NCBI RefSeq assembly: GCF_007859395.1
Contig: NZ_VOHD01000008.1
Location: 124,001 to 188,000 of the forward strand
Direction: 5' to 3'
DNA: 64,000 nucleotides
Source of the DNA: Planomicrobium sp. CPCC 101110
Lineage (GTDB): Bacteria > Bacillota > Bacilli > Bacillales_A > Planococcaceae
Shown piece by piece: positions 44,530-53,062 of the stretch. The notes under the pieces were generated by a model. That model had not been told where the DNA came from. It searched no databases and saw only the letters and a list, made by a program, of their open reading frames with translations. The translations under genes were made by a program, and so were the position numbers. The stretch's first letter is position 1. Each line of letters opens with the position of its first letter.

Positions 44530-44575
44530 GACAAGATAAAACATGAGGTATATAATTTGAATAATCAAATTATCA
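44530..44575 (+). promoter_or_regulatory. Promoter of the amidase gene with overlapping palindromic operator
   Basis: -35 GTGACA (44530-44535), 17-base spacer, -10 TATAAT (44553-44558). A perfect palindrome with 9-base arms ATAATTTGA and TCAAATTAT, 4-base spacer ATAA (44554-44575), overlaps the -10 and the presumed start of transcription, the place expected for a repressor operator. Confidence 0.65.
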
Positions 44576-44589
44576 TTAGGAGGATTACT

Positions 44590-45891
44590 GTGAACAAAAC
44601 GGTGGTTGAAACGCTATTCGTCAATCAGTTTGTCGATGGAATTCTGGATCCTGGAAAAGAAATGCTCGGTCCCGTAAAAGACGGCGGTTATATTATCGCA
44701 AACACTGCCCCAGGCTGCTGGGGACCCATGATCACCCCTAGCATCAAAGGCGGCCATGAAGTGACCAAGCCTGTTTTTGTGGAAGGGGCGGAGCCTGGAG
44801 ACGCAATTGCCATCCGGATCAATTCAATCAATGTAACTTCTCAAGCCACTTCTTCAGGGAATGACAGGATGATCGAGGAACGTGCTGATGGCGATGGCTA
44901 TGTCGCAGCTAAATGCCCTGAATGCGGAACGAAAAATCCTAAAACTGTCATCAAAGGAATCGGCATGGAAGCCATTCGCTGCGCGAATTGCGGAGCGGAC
45001 GCCACCCCTTTCGTCTTCACAAACGGCTATACGATGTTCTTCGGGGAAAAAGGCGATGTCGGACTTACACTGCCGCGGGAAGCGGCCGAAACCATTGCGG
45101 AAGACGGACGGTCCTATATGAAAACACCGGAAGCCTCCGTCCAAAATCCAGTAGTCACTTTTGCGCCGCATGACCTGGTGGGGACAATGGCTCGCATGCG
45201 CCCATTTCTTGGACAATTAGGAACGACCCCTTCCCGTCCGACACCGGATTCCCATAACGCAGGTGATTTCGGATCGTTCCTGGTCGGTGCCACGCACGAC
45301 TATACAAGCACGCAAGAAGAGTTGGAAACTCATCGGACAGACGGGCATTTGGATGTCAACCGCGTCCGTGCCGGGGCTGTCTTGATATGCCCAGTCAAAG
45401 TTCCGGGAGGCGGGGTTTATCTTGGGGATATGCACGCCATGCAGGGAGATGGGGAAATCGCGGGGCATACGGCAGACGTTGCCGGCATTGCCCATCTGCA
45501 AGTCCATGTCATCAAAGGCCTGAATATCAAAGGGCCGATTCTGCTTCCAAACGCCGAAGATTTGCCTTACACGGCCAGGCCTTTCACCAAAGAAGAGCGC
45601 CAGTCCGCACAGCAGATTGCGGATAAATGGAATGTCCTTAAAATTGAGGAATCTTATCCGCTTTCTTTTATTGGATCTGGCCCGAATCTGAACGATGCGA
45701 CTGAAAACGGATTGAGCCGTGCTGCAGAATTTTTTGGCGTGACCGTCCCGGAAATCATGAACCGCTCGACCATCACAGGAGCGATTGAAATCGGCCGCCA
45801 TCCCGGCGTGGTAACAGTCACTTTTCTCGCGCCGGAGCAGTATTTGAAAAAAACGGACTTGTTTGAGCTCGTGAAAAACCAATACGCGTAA
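44590..45891 (+). CDS. Acetamidase/formamidase family protein
   Basis: 433-residue FmdA/AmdA-family amidohydrolase that would release ammonia from short amides. Family regions: ANTAPGCWGPMITPSIKGGHEVTKPVFVEGAEPGDA, NAGDFGSFLVGATHDYTS, and GGVYLGDMHAMQGDGEIAGH with metal-binding His/Asp. Residues about 110-142 carry two CxxC pairs (KCPECG and RCANCG), a zinc-ribbon-like insert. Start is GTG 44590, 5-6 bases after AGGAGG; the ATG at 44557 lies in the promoter. Monocistronic. Confidence 0.9.
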   Translation: MNKTVVETLFVNQFVDGILDPGKEMLGPVKDGGYIIANTAPGCWGPMITPSIKGGHEVTKPVFVEGAEPGDAIAIRINSINVTSQATSSGNDRMIEERADGDGYVAAKCPECGTKNPKTVIKGIGMEAIRCANCGADATPFVFTNGYTMFFGEKGDVGLTLPREAAETIAEDGRSYMKTPEASVQNPVVTFAPHDLVGTMARMRPFLGQLGTTPSRPTPDSHNAGDFGSFLVGATHDYTSTQEELETHRTDGHLDVNRVRAGAVLICPVKVPGGGVYLGDMHAMQGDGEIAGHTADVAGIAHLQVHVIKGLNIKGPILLPNAEDLPYTARPFTKEERQSAQQIADKWNVLKIEESYPLSFIGSGPNLNDATENGLSRAAEFFGVTVPEIMNRSTITGAIEIGRHPGVVTVTFLAPEQYLKKTDLFELVKNQYA

Positions 45892-45894
45892 ACA

Positions 45895-45930
45895 AAAAAG
45901 CCAGCCCCCTTCTGCAAGGGGCTGGTTTTA
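45895..45930. terminator. Bidirectional terminator
   Basis: CCAGCCCC / GGGGCTGG stem flanked by A run and T run between convergent genes. Confidence 0.88.
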
Positions 45931-45937
45931 TCATGCA

Positions 45938-46501
45938 TTATTGAATTGTTATTCCTTGCTCCTGGTCTTCTACCCAGCTGATGGAGTGGTACCTATCTGT
46001 CAAGATAGCTGGATAGTCGTTTTCGATGGGCGCCGCTGCTTCAAGAATTTTATGCAAGCGCTCGTTGAATTGATGGAACAAAAGCTCGTCGTTTTCACAC
46101 TCTTCCACGGCGTTCGAGTACATGGTGACCAGTTTGGAATAAAACTTTTCTTCCAAATCTGAATGGGTGACGGCAAATTCGGTTCCCGCTTCAACAAAAT
46201 GCAGCATCAAATCGACCGTCAGCGCTTTGTTGCCAGTCGATTTCCGGAAATCGTCGATTGTCCTTTTCGCCTTGGACAGGCGCGGCTTGAAGGCATCCGC
46301 ATCAGGGCTTACATATCCAGTTATCGTTTGCTTCGACTCTTCATACAGAGAATGGGTTGCTTCTTCCGCTTTCACTTCAGCGGACAAATGCTTTCTGGCT
46401 TTCTTGCTCATTTGCGCTAAATCCGTAATGATTTTAACAAGTTCTTCGCGCTCATACGCCTCTAAATGTTTCTTTAAGTCGTCAGTAGTCAGCTTTGCCA
46501 T
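45938..46501 (-). CDS. DUF6155-like protein
   Basis: 187-residue helical protein. The start LTTDDLKKHLEAYEREELVKIITDLAQM and central LSKAKRTIDDFRKSTGNKALTVDLMLHFVEAGTEFAVTHSDLEEKFY fit the DUF6155 family of small cytoplasmic proteins of unknown function. No membrane segments, no Cys besides one near the C-terminus. Start at ATG 46501 follows GGAGG by 9 bases; the longer frame to 46588 runs through the terminator palindrome of the upstream gene. Confidence 0.75.
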   Translation of the reverse strand: MAKLTTDDLKKHLEAYEREELVKIITDLAQMSKKARKHLSAEVKAEEATHSLYEESKQTITGYVSPDADAFKPRLSKAKRTIDDFRKSTGNKALTVDLMLHFVEAGTEFAVTHSDLEEKFYSKLVTMYSNAVEECENDELLFHQFNERLHKILEAAAPIENDYPAILTDRYHSISWVEDQEQGITIQ

Positions 46502-46571
46502 AAATTTTCGCCTCCATTTTTCTGCACTTAATAGATTCGATGTGCCCAAGCCCAAACCCTTTTTAAATTTC

Positions 46572-46600
46572 AAAATAGCCATCTTCAATTGAAGATGGCT
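46572..46600 (-). terminator. Terminator of the patB-like gene
   Basis: AGCCATCTTC / GAAGATGGCT with central AATT: a 24-base perfect palindrome (46577-46600), then TATTTTG on the minus strand. Confidence 0.8.
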
Positions 46601-46615
46601 TCGATGGAACCCGTT

Positions 46616-47821
46616 TTATGCTTGTTTTTTCCTGGATATGTCTTCGAATTCCCGGGCAATCCGCTCTACTGCTTCTTTGATCAATGGACGCGGCGATGGA
46701 ATGCAAATGCGCTGATACTGCGCGCCTTCCTCACCGAACATGCTGCCATCCTCCAGAACAACATTCGCTTTGTTGTAGATGCGGTCATGGATTTCTTCAG
46801 GCGGGAGGTTATAGCCGCTGAAATCGAGCCACATCACATAAGTGCCTTCCGGAATTCGGACTTTCACTTCCGGCATATGTTCAGCGAAAAAGTTCTTCAC
46901 AAATTCCATCGTGCCGTCGATATACTCCAGCAGCTGATCGAGCCACTCTTCGCCTTCTGTGTAAACCGCGATCAAAGCGGCAATCGTGAAAGGAGAACCG
47001 AGTTGCATGCCCATTTCGGTCGCGAAAGTTGCCATTCTGTCCGGGTCTTCTATGATGACATTTGTACAGTGAAGACCGGCAGTGTTGAAGGTTTTATTGA
47101 TTGCGGTCAATGTCAGGATGTGGCCGGTCTGCTCCGCCACCGTTGCCATCGGTACGAACGTCTGATTTTTGCGGATCAGGTCGCCATGGATTTCATCCGC
47201 AACAACGATTACATCATGACGATAGCAAATCTCCGCCAATCTTTTCAGTTCCTCTTCTCTGAAGATTCGTCCTGTCGGATTGTGGGGGTTGCATAGAATG
47301 AACATTTTCGTATGCTCTTCTTTCGCTTTCTCTTCAAAATCCTCAAAATCGATGGAATAATAACCCGTGTCGTCCACCTTTAGGGCATTGTTGACTACAA
47401 CGCGCCCATTCCCTTCAATCGCCCCGGTAAACGGCGGATAAACCGGTCGCTGGATGATGACGCCGTCGCCTGGCTGAGTGAAGGCTTTGACCGCTACATT
47501 CAGGGCATGGACCGTTCCCGGACTGTAGACGATCTCTTCTTTTTTGATGTCCCAGTCGTAGCGCTTCTTGAACCACCCTTGGATAGCTTGGTAATATTCT
47601 TCCGGAAAAACCGAATAGCCGAAGATCCGGTGGTCCACTGTTTTATGTAAAGCCTCAACCAGCGGCTGCGGCACCGGCAGATCCATATCGGCGGTAAACA
47701 GCGGAATCGTGTCTTCGTCAAAGCGTTCGGTTATCCCGAACGCTTTGATCATATCGGCTCCGTCCCACTTCAAGGAATAAGTTCCTCTTCGATTGACGAT
47801 TTCATCAAAATTATAGTTCAT
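46616..47821 (-). CDS. patB: PatB/MalY-type PLP-dependent C-S lyase
   Basis: 401-residue fold-type I aminotransferase of the MalY/PatB group (cystathionine beta-lyase or C-S lyase). Motifs: TADMDLPVPQPLVEAL, CNPHNPTGRIFREEEL, VVADEIHGDLI, and LTAINKTFNTAGLH holding the PLP Lys (most relatives have SATKTFN or SPSKTFN). GTYVMWLDFSGY near the C-terminus binds the substrate carboxylate. Releases sulfide and pyruvate from cystathionine or S-substituted cysteines, so it could feed the sulfur region although it lies 15 kb away. AAGGAAGGG precedes ATG 47821. Confidence 0.9.
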   Translation of the reverse strand: MNYNFDEIVNRRGTYSLKWDGADMIKAFGITERFDEDTIPLFTADMDLPVPQPLVEALHKTVDHRIFGYSVFPEEYYQAIQGWFKKRYDWDIKKEEIVYSPGTVHALNVAVKAFTQPGDGVIIQRPVYPPFTGAIEGNGRVVVNNALKVDDTGYYSIDFEDFEEKAKEEHTKMFILCNPHNPTGRIFREEELKRLAEICYRHDVIVVADEIHGDLIRKNQTFVPMATVAEQTGHILTLTAINKTFNTAGLHCTNVIIEDPDRMATFATEMGMQLGSPFTIAALIAVYTEGEEWLDQLLEYIDGTMEFVKNFFAEHMPEVKVRIPEGTYVMWLDFSGYNLPPEEIHDRIYNKANVVLEDGSMFGEEGAQYQRICIPSPRPLIKEAVERIAREFEDISRKKQA

Positions 47822-48021
47822 TTAAAAACCCTTCCTTTCTAACTTCGGCTCTATTCTTTTATGTAAACACAGTTGATTGGTTTATACCCGTAATTTGTTT
47901 TGTAAAGCTTGCTTAAAATCAAATTTCAATTTCCCGGACAAAATCGGCTTGTTGTATATGTTATTTCAGAGAAATGGGCAGCAGGAATGGCAAGCTGCAC
48001 TTTCTCTTAAAAGATTTAAGA

Positions 48022-48068
48022 CAAAAAAGGCAGCACTTCAACCTGCTTGGTTTTTCAGTGCTGCCTTT
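48022..48068 (-). terminator. Terminator of the second cupin gene
   Basis: AAAGGCAGCACT / AGTGCTGCCTTT perfect 12-bp stem, T6 on the minus strand, just after the stop at 48073. Confidence 0.88.
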
Positions 48069-48072
48069 AGTG

Positions 48073-48540
48073 TCATTCTGCATGTTCTGGAGGCGGAATC
48101 GTCAAGCCATACTTGTTGCCGAGTTCGAGCAATCTGCCAAGCTTTTCTTTGGTCGGCGGTTCGGTTGGCATTTCTTCAGCCGTTTGAGCCGGTACAGCAA
48201 TTTCACTCACAATGTTCTCAAAATCGTCGGCTGTTAAGGACAAAATGGCTGACATGGTTTTTGTCTTCAAACGGAACGTGTGCAATTTGCCTTTAGGGAC
48301 AAATATTGTATCTCCTGGACCGGCGTCCACCCTTTTATTTTCTAAAAGAAATGTCACTTCCCCTTCAATCACATGCCAAATCTCATCCTCATTCTCATGA
48401 ATATGAAACGGCGGTTCAAGCCCTTGTACTTCGGTAAACTCGAATACGGAAAACTTCCCGCCTGTTTCTTCACTTAATAAGAGCGGCTTGACGCGTGCTC
48501 CCATGAAAATATAATATTCCTGTTTCCGCAATTGCCCCAT
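48073..48540 (-). CDS. Cupin-domain protein
   Basis: 155 residues. Cupin motif 1 PPFHIHENEDEIWHVIEGEVTF gives HxHxxxxE; motif 2 VPKGKLHTFRLK supplies the last His. The C-terminus (PPTKEKLGRLLELGNKYGLTIPPP) mirrors that of the cupin at 12763-13239, so they are paralogues. Metal-binding quercetin-dioxygenase-like fold; substrate unknown. Start at ATG 48540, 9 bases after AAAGG; an ATG three codons upstream abuts the site. Confidence 0.83.
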   Translation of the reverse strand: MGQLRKQEYYIFMGARVKPLLLSEETGGKFSVFEFTEVQGLEPPFHIHENEDEIWHVIEGEVTFLLENKRVDAGPGDTIFVPKGKLHTFRLKTKTMSAILSLTADDFENIVSEIAVPAQTAEEMPTEPPTKEKLGRLLELGNKYGLTIPPPEHAE

Positions 48541-48668
48541 TTCTAACATCCTTTCTGGTGGTTTTTCCAAATCAGCCAATGAAAGCGACGGTAGTTGGTA
48601 ACTTCACAGTTATTGTAATTCATTCAGCGGATCATCGAAAGACTAAAGCAAAAAAGTTATCACTTCGG

Positions 48669-49136
48669 CTACAGTTTAAACCGGTAATGCTTCGCCAAAA
48701 AATCTTCAATGACTACACGGTGGCTGCCGACCATGTTTTCGGGCAGTTCATCCGGATAAAAAAACTGGAAACTGAGCGATTCTGCTTCGTCGACGGCCAA
48801 TTCCCCTTCATAATCTTCCGTATAGTAAGCTGCAGTGACTGTATAGAATTCATCGCCGTTTGCGGCCACCGCAAAATGATTCGGTCCGGAGTAAACGTTG
48901 ATGAGCTGCAGCTGCCTGATGGTCAATCCTGTTTCTTCATAGACTTCCCTTTTCGCCGCGTCTTCCGTCGACTCCCCAAGCTCCATCAATCCGCCCGCAA
49001 GCCCCCATTTGTCTTTCGGATATTTCCGCTCTTCAAGCAATAGCCGCCCCGATCGATCGACAATGACTGTAACCGCACCGACAAGAATCAATGGACGGTG
49101 GCCGACAATCGCCCGCAATTCTTCTACATATCCCAT
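48669..49136 (-). CDS. Nudix hydrolase
   Basis: 155 residues. Complete Nudix box GGLMELGESTEDAAKREVYEETGL (GX5EX7REXXEEXGX), preceded by VDRSGRLLLEERKYPKDKWGLA. C-terminal helix DELPENMVGSHRVVIEDFLAKHY typical of ADP-sugar or NTP-hydrolysing members. ATG 49136 is preceded by AAAGGAG at 9 bases; the frame continues 73 codons upstream without a site, and that extension is not counted as coding. Confidence 0.9.
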   Translation of the reverse strand: MGYVEELRAIVGHRPLILVGAVTVIVDRSGRLLLEERKYPKDKWGLAGGLMELGESTEDAAKREVYEETGLTIRQLQLINVYSGPNHFAVAANGDEFYTVTAAYYTEDYEGELAVDEAESLSFQFFYPDELPENMVGSHRVVIEDFLAKHYRFKL

Positions 49137-49432
49137 AATCGTACGCTCCTTTAGCTTTTCTGCTGTCTCTTCTATAGTGTAGCTCACTTTCCAAGCATAA
49201 ATAAACCGGCAGCCCGCTGCCTGGACCTTTGGAAGGCTCAATTTGCGGTTGCGCTGGAAGGGCCTTTTCTTTTTCGGCTTCCTCAATTTCTTCAGCTGGC
49301 ATTTTCGTAATCGTAAAACCAAAAGGGATATGCTGAAGGGGTTTACAAAATCCATACATGCTTGTCACAGTAGCTTTAAGTTCCTTTGTTATGGTTTGGA
49401 TGAAAATAAAACTGATGGGAGCTGAAGACTAC

Positions 49433-51211
49433 GTGAAAACAATTCAAAAGTTTATTCCCGCAGCCGCAGTATGCGCGCTTTCCCTTTCTATGGCGGCTGC
49501 ACCTCTACAGATTGCCGCATCCGGGTACCTTACTCATTTCGAAAAAGGCAAGCAAGGCTTGAATGTCGAATTGATCGGCCATTATAAGAGCGGCGCACCG
49601 ATTGACGAAGGCGGAACCGAGATTGTCGTCTACGACTCCAATACCTTTCGCGCCTTCTCTGTGAATGGTGCAGAAAAAGCGCTTGATATACTTGATATGA
49701 GCGTTTTGAAAACCGGCAAAGCGACCGATATCCCGCTGATGGCCCGGATCCCATTGAGTGGACTTGGTGTCGAGGCATCGGATGTTACTAGCGTAGCCAT
49801 TCACCCGGAGGGCGGATACATCGCTGTGGCAGCTCCCGCCGCCAATAAAGAAGAACCTGGATTTGTCGTCTTTTTGACAGTGGACGGCAAACCGATTGCC
49901 AATGTCCGGGTAGGGGCTTTGCCTGATATGCTGACATTCACTCCGGATGGCAGTAAGTTGCTGGTTGCGAATGAAGGTGAACCGGCTGAGGATTATTCGG
50001 TAAATCCTGAAGGGTCTATCAGTATCATCGATGTCGGTTCAGGCATCGATGCTATCAGCGACGAGGCTGTCTCGACTATCGCTTTTGATGAAAAAATCAT
50101 TGAAGACCGTGTTCGGAAAGTCCATCCGGACAGCACATACGCGGAAGATCTGGAACCTGAATACATCACCATAGACAGTGACGGGCGCTACGCCTATGTC
50201 GCTTTACAAGAAAACAACGCCATAGCCAGACTTGATATCGAAAAAGAGCAGTTTGTTGCGGTTAAGAGTCTAGGATTCAAAGACTATTCCGTTTCAAAAA
50301 ATAAGCTTGATGCGTCAAATGAAGATGGTGCAATAAATATCCGCAGCTGGCCGGTATTATCAATGTATCAGCCAGACGGCATCACTAGCTTTGAAGCAGG
50401 CGGCAAAACTTACATTTTGTCAGCCAACGAAGGCGATCTGCAGGACTGGAAAGGATTTTCTGAAGAAACCCGCACAGCAGATTTGAAACATGAATACCAG
50501 CTGAATGCAGACCTGTATGAAGGATATACCCAAAAGCGCTTGGATAAGCTGGTGGAAGACGGTCTTTTTGAGGATGAAAAATTAGGCCGGTTGACCACTT
50601 CCATATCACAGCCCAAAAACGAAGATGGCAAATACGAAGCGATTTACGGCCATGGCGGCCGCTCCTTCTCAGTCTGGCAAGCCGATTCCATGGAACTTGC
50701 TTATGACAGCGGCGATGATTTCGAACGGGTTGCCGCTCAAGTTTATCCGGATCATTTCAACAGCAGCAACGATGAAGACAGCTTCGATAACAGAAGCGAC
50801 GATAAAGGGCCGGAGCCCGAAAGCGTCATTACAGGAAATGTCCAAGGCACCAATTATGCATTTATCGGATTGGAGCGGCAAGGCGGGATTATGGTATATG
50901 ATTTATCAAAGCCAACCTCTCCAAAATTCGACACTTATTTCTCAAGCCGCATTTTCAACGGCAAGGAAGCCCCGATCACTGAACAAAGCGGCGATGTGGC
51001 TCCTGAAGGATTGACTTTTGTAACTTCTGACCAAAGTCCGACTGGCCAGAATCTTCTTCTGGCTGCCCACGAAGTTTCCGGAACCATTGCAGTTTATTCT
51101 CTGGAAGAAAAAACGAAGGAAAAGAAAACAGCATCCGGAAAGTCTCTTTCAGATTTAGCAAGTTCCATATTAGTCGCCCCTAAAAGATTGGTGACTTTCC
51201 TTTCCAAGTAA
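49433..51211 (+). CDS. Secreted choice-of-anchor I family protein
   Basis: 592 residues with a Sec signal (FIPAAAVCALSLSMAAAPLQIAAS). The mature part is a seven-bladed beta-propeller-like protein of the choice-of-anchor I (mesenchyme-specific surface glycoprotein) type: HPEGGYIAVAAP, DMLTFTPDGSKLLVANEGEPAEDYSVNPEGSISIIDV, SANEGDLQDW, YGHGGRSFSVW and SGDVAPEGLTFV. Such proteins are secreted and often phosphatase-associated. There is no LPXTG; the C-terminus is Lys-rich (EEKTKEKKTASGKS). Start chosen at GTG 49433 for the signal sequence; ATGs upstream lack better sites. The 296 bases before it hold no clear gene. Confidence 0.82.
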   Translation: MKTIQKFIPAAAVCALSLSMAAAPLQIAASGYLTHFEKGKQGLNVELIGHYKSGAPIDEGGTEIVVYDSNTFRAFSVNGAEKALDILDMSVLKTGKATDIPLMARIPLSGLGVEASDVTSVAIHPEGGYIAVAAPAANKEEPGFVVFLTVDGKPIANVRVGALPDMLTFTPDGSKLLVANEGEPAEDYSVNPEGSISIIDVGSGIDAISDEAVSTIAFDEKIIEDRVRKVHPDSTYAEDLEPEYITIDSDGRYAYVALQENNAIARLDIEKEQFVAVKSLGFKDYSVSKNKLDASNEDGAINIRSWPVLSMYQPDGITSFEAGGKTYILSANEGDLQDWKGFSEETRTADLKHEYQLNADLYEGYTQKRLDKLVEDGLFEDEKLGRLTTSISQPKNEDGKYEAIYGHGGRSFSVWQADSMELAYDSGDDFERVAAQVYPDHFNSSNDEDSFDNRSDDKGPEPESVITGNVQGTNYAFIGLERQGGIMVYDLSKPTSPKFDTYFSSRIFNGKEAPITEQSGDVAPEGLTFVTSDQSPTGQNLLLAAHEVSGTIAVYSLEEKTKEKKTASGKSLSDLASSILVAPKRLVTFLSK

Positions 51212-51222
51212 ATAGAAAAAGC

Positions 51223-51265
51223 AAAACCGAACCCCAGGACGCAGCCTCCGAGGGTTCGGTTTTTA
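51223..51265. terminator. Bidirectional terminator
   Basis: AAAACCGAACCC / GGGTTCGGTTTT stem between convergent genes, T runs on both strands. Confidence 0.85.
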
Positions 51266-51272
51266 AAATGCT

Positions 51273-51908
51273 TTATTGCCTTACGATAAACCAATACACA
51301 CACATAATCGCAAAGTCCGCGATAGAATGGCCGATGATCGTTGCCGTAATGGATCCAGTCTTTTCACGTATGTACGCCCAAAACAAACCGACGAGCAACA
51401 CGGGCAAAACTGCGACCAGCGTATATCCTGACTGAAACAAATGCAGCACCGTAAGAACGTGGTAAAGCGTATAGAATATGGATGTCATTATGATGGCATA
51501 GGCCGCTGTGCCCTTTATCCGCAGCTTCTCGTACATATAGCCTCTCCAATACACTTCCTCCAAAACCGGATTGACAAAAACGAAAAGCAAAATGAACGCA
51601 AACTCCAACGGACCCGCAAAGCCCCAATCCAGCAGCAGCACGCGAAGCTTATTAATATCAAGCAAATAGACGTGCAGCCAGCTTGCTCCACCGTAAACAA
51701 AAAGAAAGAAAACCACTCCGCTGCCGACGCCGACTAATAAGGCTTGTTTGTCCAGTTTCATCCGTTCTTTCGGAAAAGCTTTATCGATAAGGGGCACCAA
51801 ACAAAGCCAGCCAAAAAACAATAAAAACGTTATGACAACATTTTCAAAAAACTGCAAGCCGATCAATATCATGAGCGACGGTCCCACTAAGCGTAAAGCA
51901 TTTTTCAT
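51273..51908 (-). CDS. CPBP-family intramembrane metalloprotease
   Basis: 211-residue membrane protein with six to eight helices and the CAAX/CPBP motifs: NPVLEEVYWRGYMYEKL (EExxxR), FYTLYHVLTVLHLF (His), and IIGHSIADFAIM (HxxxD/N). Firmicute relatives process peptides or act in bacteriocin immunity; no bacteriocin genes are here. ATG overlaps the stop of the upstream hydrolase gene by 4 bases, so the two are translationally coupled. Confidence 0.88.
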   Translation of the reverse strand: MKNALRLVGPSLMILIGLQFFENVVITFLLFFGWLCLVPLIDKAFPKERMKLDKQALLVGVGSGVVFFLFVYGGASWLHVYLLDINKLRVLLLDWGFAGPLEFAFILLFVFVNPVLEEVYWRGYMYEKLRIKGTAAYAIIMTSIFYTLYHVLTVLHLFQSGYTLVAVLPVLLVGLFWAYIREKTGSITATIIGHSIADFAIMCVYWFIVRQ

Positions 51909-52717
51909 CTGATTCCCCCATCCTCATTATTTTCTTTTAGAAAATCGGCATTGATTGTCTTTAAATACTGGCGCATGATTGCGTTGAATTCCCGGAAAGA
52001 GCCAGGTGGCACTTGATGGGTTCCTTTATCGATATAAGCCACCTCCGTCTGGGGGGCCGCTCTCAAAAACGGGATCTGGTAATGATGCATCGGTTTTTCA
52101 AGAGTTCCGTAGATGAGCAAGATCGGCATTTTCAGCCGATGGAGCGAACCAGTGGACTTGTAGTCAAGTCCGTTCCTGCAAAACTCATATGCGCGCTGCG
52201 GATCTGTTTTTCTAGCCAGTTCATAGATTTTTTCTTCGTCTTCCGGATAATGTTTGTTCAACTTGGCCTGCAGTTTTGCGGCAAGCGGGATTTGGCGGAA
52301 CTTCGCCATATACATGACCGACTTGATAAAGAAAATTGGCGAAAAGTTGTTTAGTTCGGAGTATCCGCCGGACAAAATCATGGCAAGCACCCGCTCTGGA
52401 TACCTTAAAGCAAATTCCTGCGCTATCAGTCCACCATGAGAATAAGCGCAAAGCACTGCTTTTTCGATCCCAAGATGGTCAAGCAGGCTTTTCAAATGTT
52501 CTGCAAGCAAGCCGATTGTAACCGGCTTATTGCCTTTTGAACTTTCGCCATGTCCCGCCAAATCATAAAAAATGGTTTTATAATTCTTAGCGAGCTGTTC
52601 TTGGTGCATAAAGACGTTATGGCCCATAACAAACGGATGGACAAACACAATCGGCATTCCTTCGCCCTTCATATGATAGTAAATCGAGAGGCCGTCATCA
52701 ATATTGGCATATGGCAT
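51905..52717 (-). CDS. Alpha/beta hydrolase
   Basis: 270 residues. Alpha/beta hydrolase fold with PIVFVHPFVMGHNVF (oxyanion region), nucleophile elbow AYSHGG (Ser near residue 93), acid-containing LLIYGTLEKPM and catalytic His in DKGTHQVPPGSF. Substrate unknown. AGGAG lies 12 bases before ATG 52717, a long spacing. It is followed with a 4-base overlap by the CPBP protease gene. Confidence 0.87.
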   Translation of the reverse strand: MPYANIDDGLSIYYHMKGEGMPIVFVHPFVMGHNVFMHQEQLAKNYKTIFYDLAGHGESSKGNKPVTIGLLAEHLKSLLDHLGIEKAVLCAYSHGGLIAQEFALRYPERVLAMILSGGYSELNNFSPIFFIKSVMYMAKFRQIPLAAKLQAKLNKHYPEDEEKIYELARKTDPQRAYEFCRNGLDYKSTGSLHRLKMPILLIYGTLEKPMHHYQIPFLRAAPQTEVAYIDKGTHQVPPGSFREFNAIMRQYLKTINADFLKENNEDGGIR

Positions 52718-52849
52718 AAGCAGGTTCCACTCCTGACAAAAAAATAATTTCAGTACTATTCATCGGATACCCTTGTTACAGCCTTGTCAAAACAAAGCAA
52801 CAGACTTTGTCATTGCCGATAATAAAAAATGGAGAAAAATCAAAAAAAA

Positions 52850-52907
52850 TTATTAAAATTTTCAGAAATATATAGTAATTATTTGTTTTTTATAATATAA
52901 TCGTTGC
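52850..52907 (+). promoter_or_regulatory. Shared-type promoter element A (before the 53063 gene)
   Basis: Upstream box TTATTAAAATTTTCA (52850-52864), then TATAGTA (52871-52877) in the -35 position, a T-rich tract, -10 TATAAT (52896-52901) and GTTGC. From the end of TTTTCA to the -10 is 31 bases, identical to element B at 57443-57501. There is no TTGACA-like -35, so an activator is likely needed. A 161-base leader follows, with a CTACTTTTCT/AGAAAGTAG stem near 52919-52950. Confidence 0.6.
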
Positions 52908-53062
52908 AGAGACATTGAACTACTTTTCTTTTGCGGCCGCTTAGAAAGTAGGGTTTTCTTGGTTCATTTGTATTAGTTTTTGTTGGGATATGTAAAAGCC
53001 TGTGCCCGCTTGAAATGTTGCTGGGGAACACACAAATCCAATTATACAAAGGAGAAAAAACC

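Noticed and set aside
49137-49368. Minus-strand frame extending the Nudix ORF and an overlapping Pro/Glu-rich ORF upstream of it
   Set aside because: The Nudix start at 49136 has a strong ribosome site; neither upstream frame has one and no family is recognisable.
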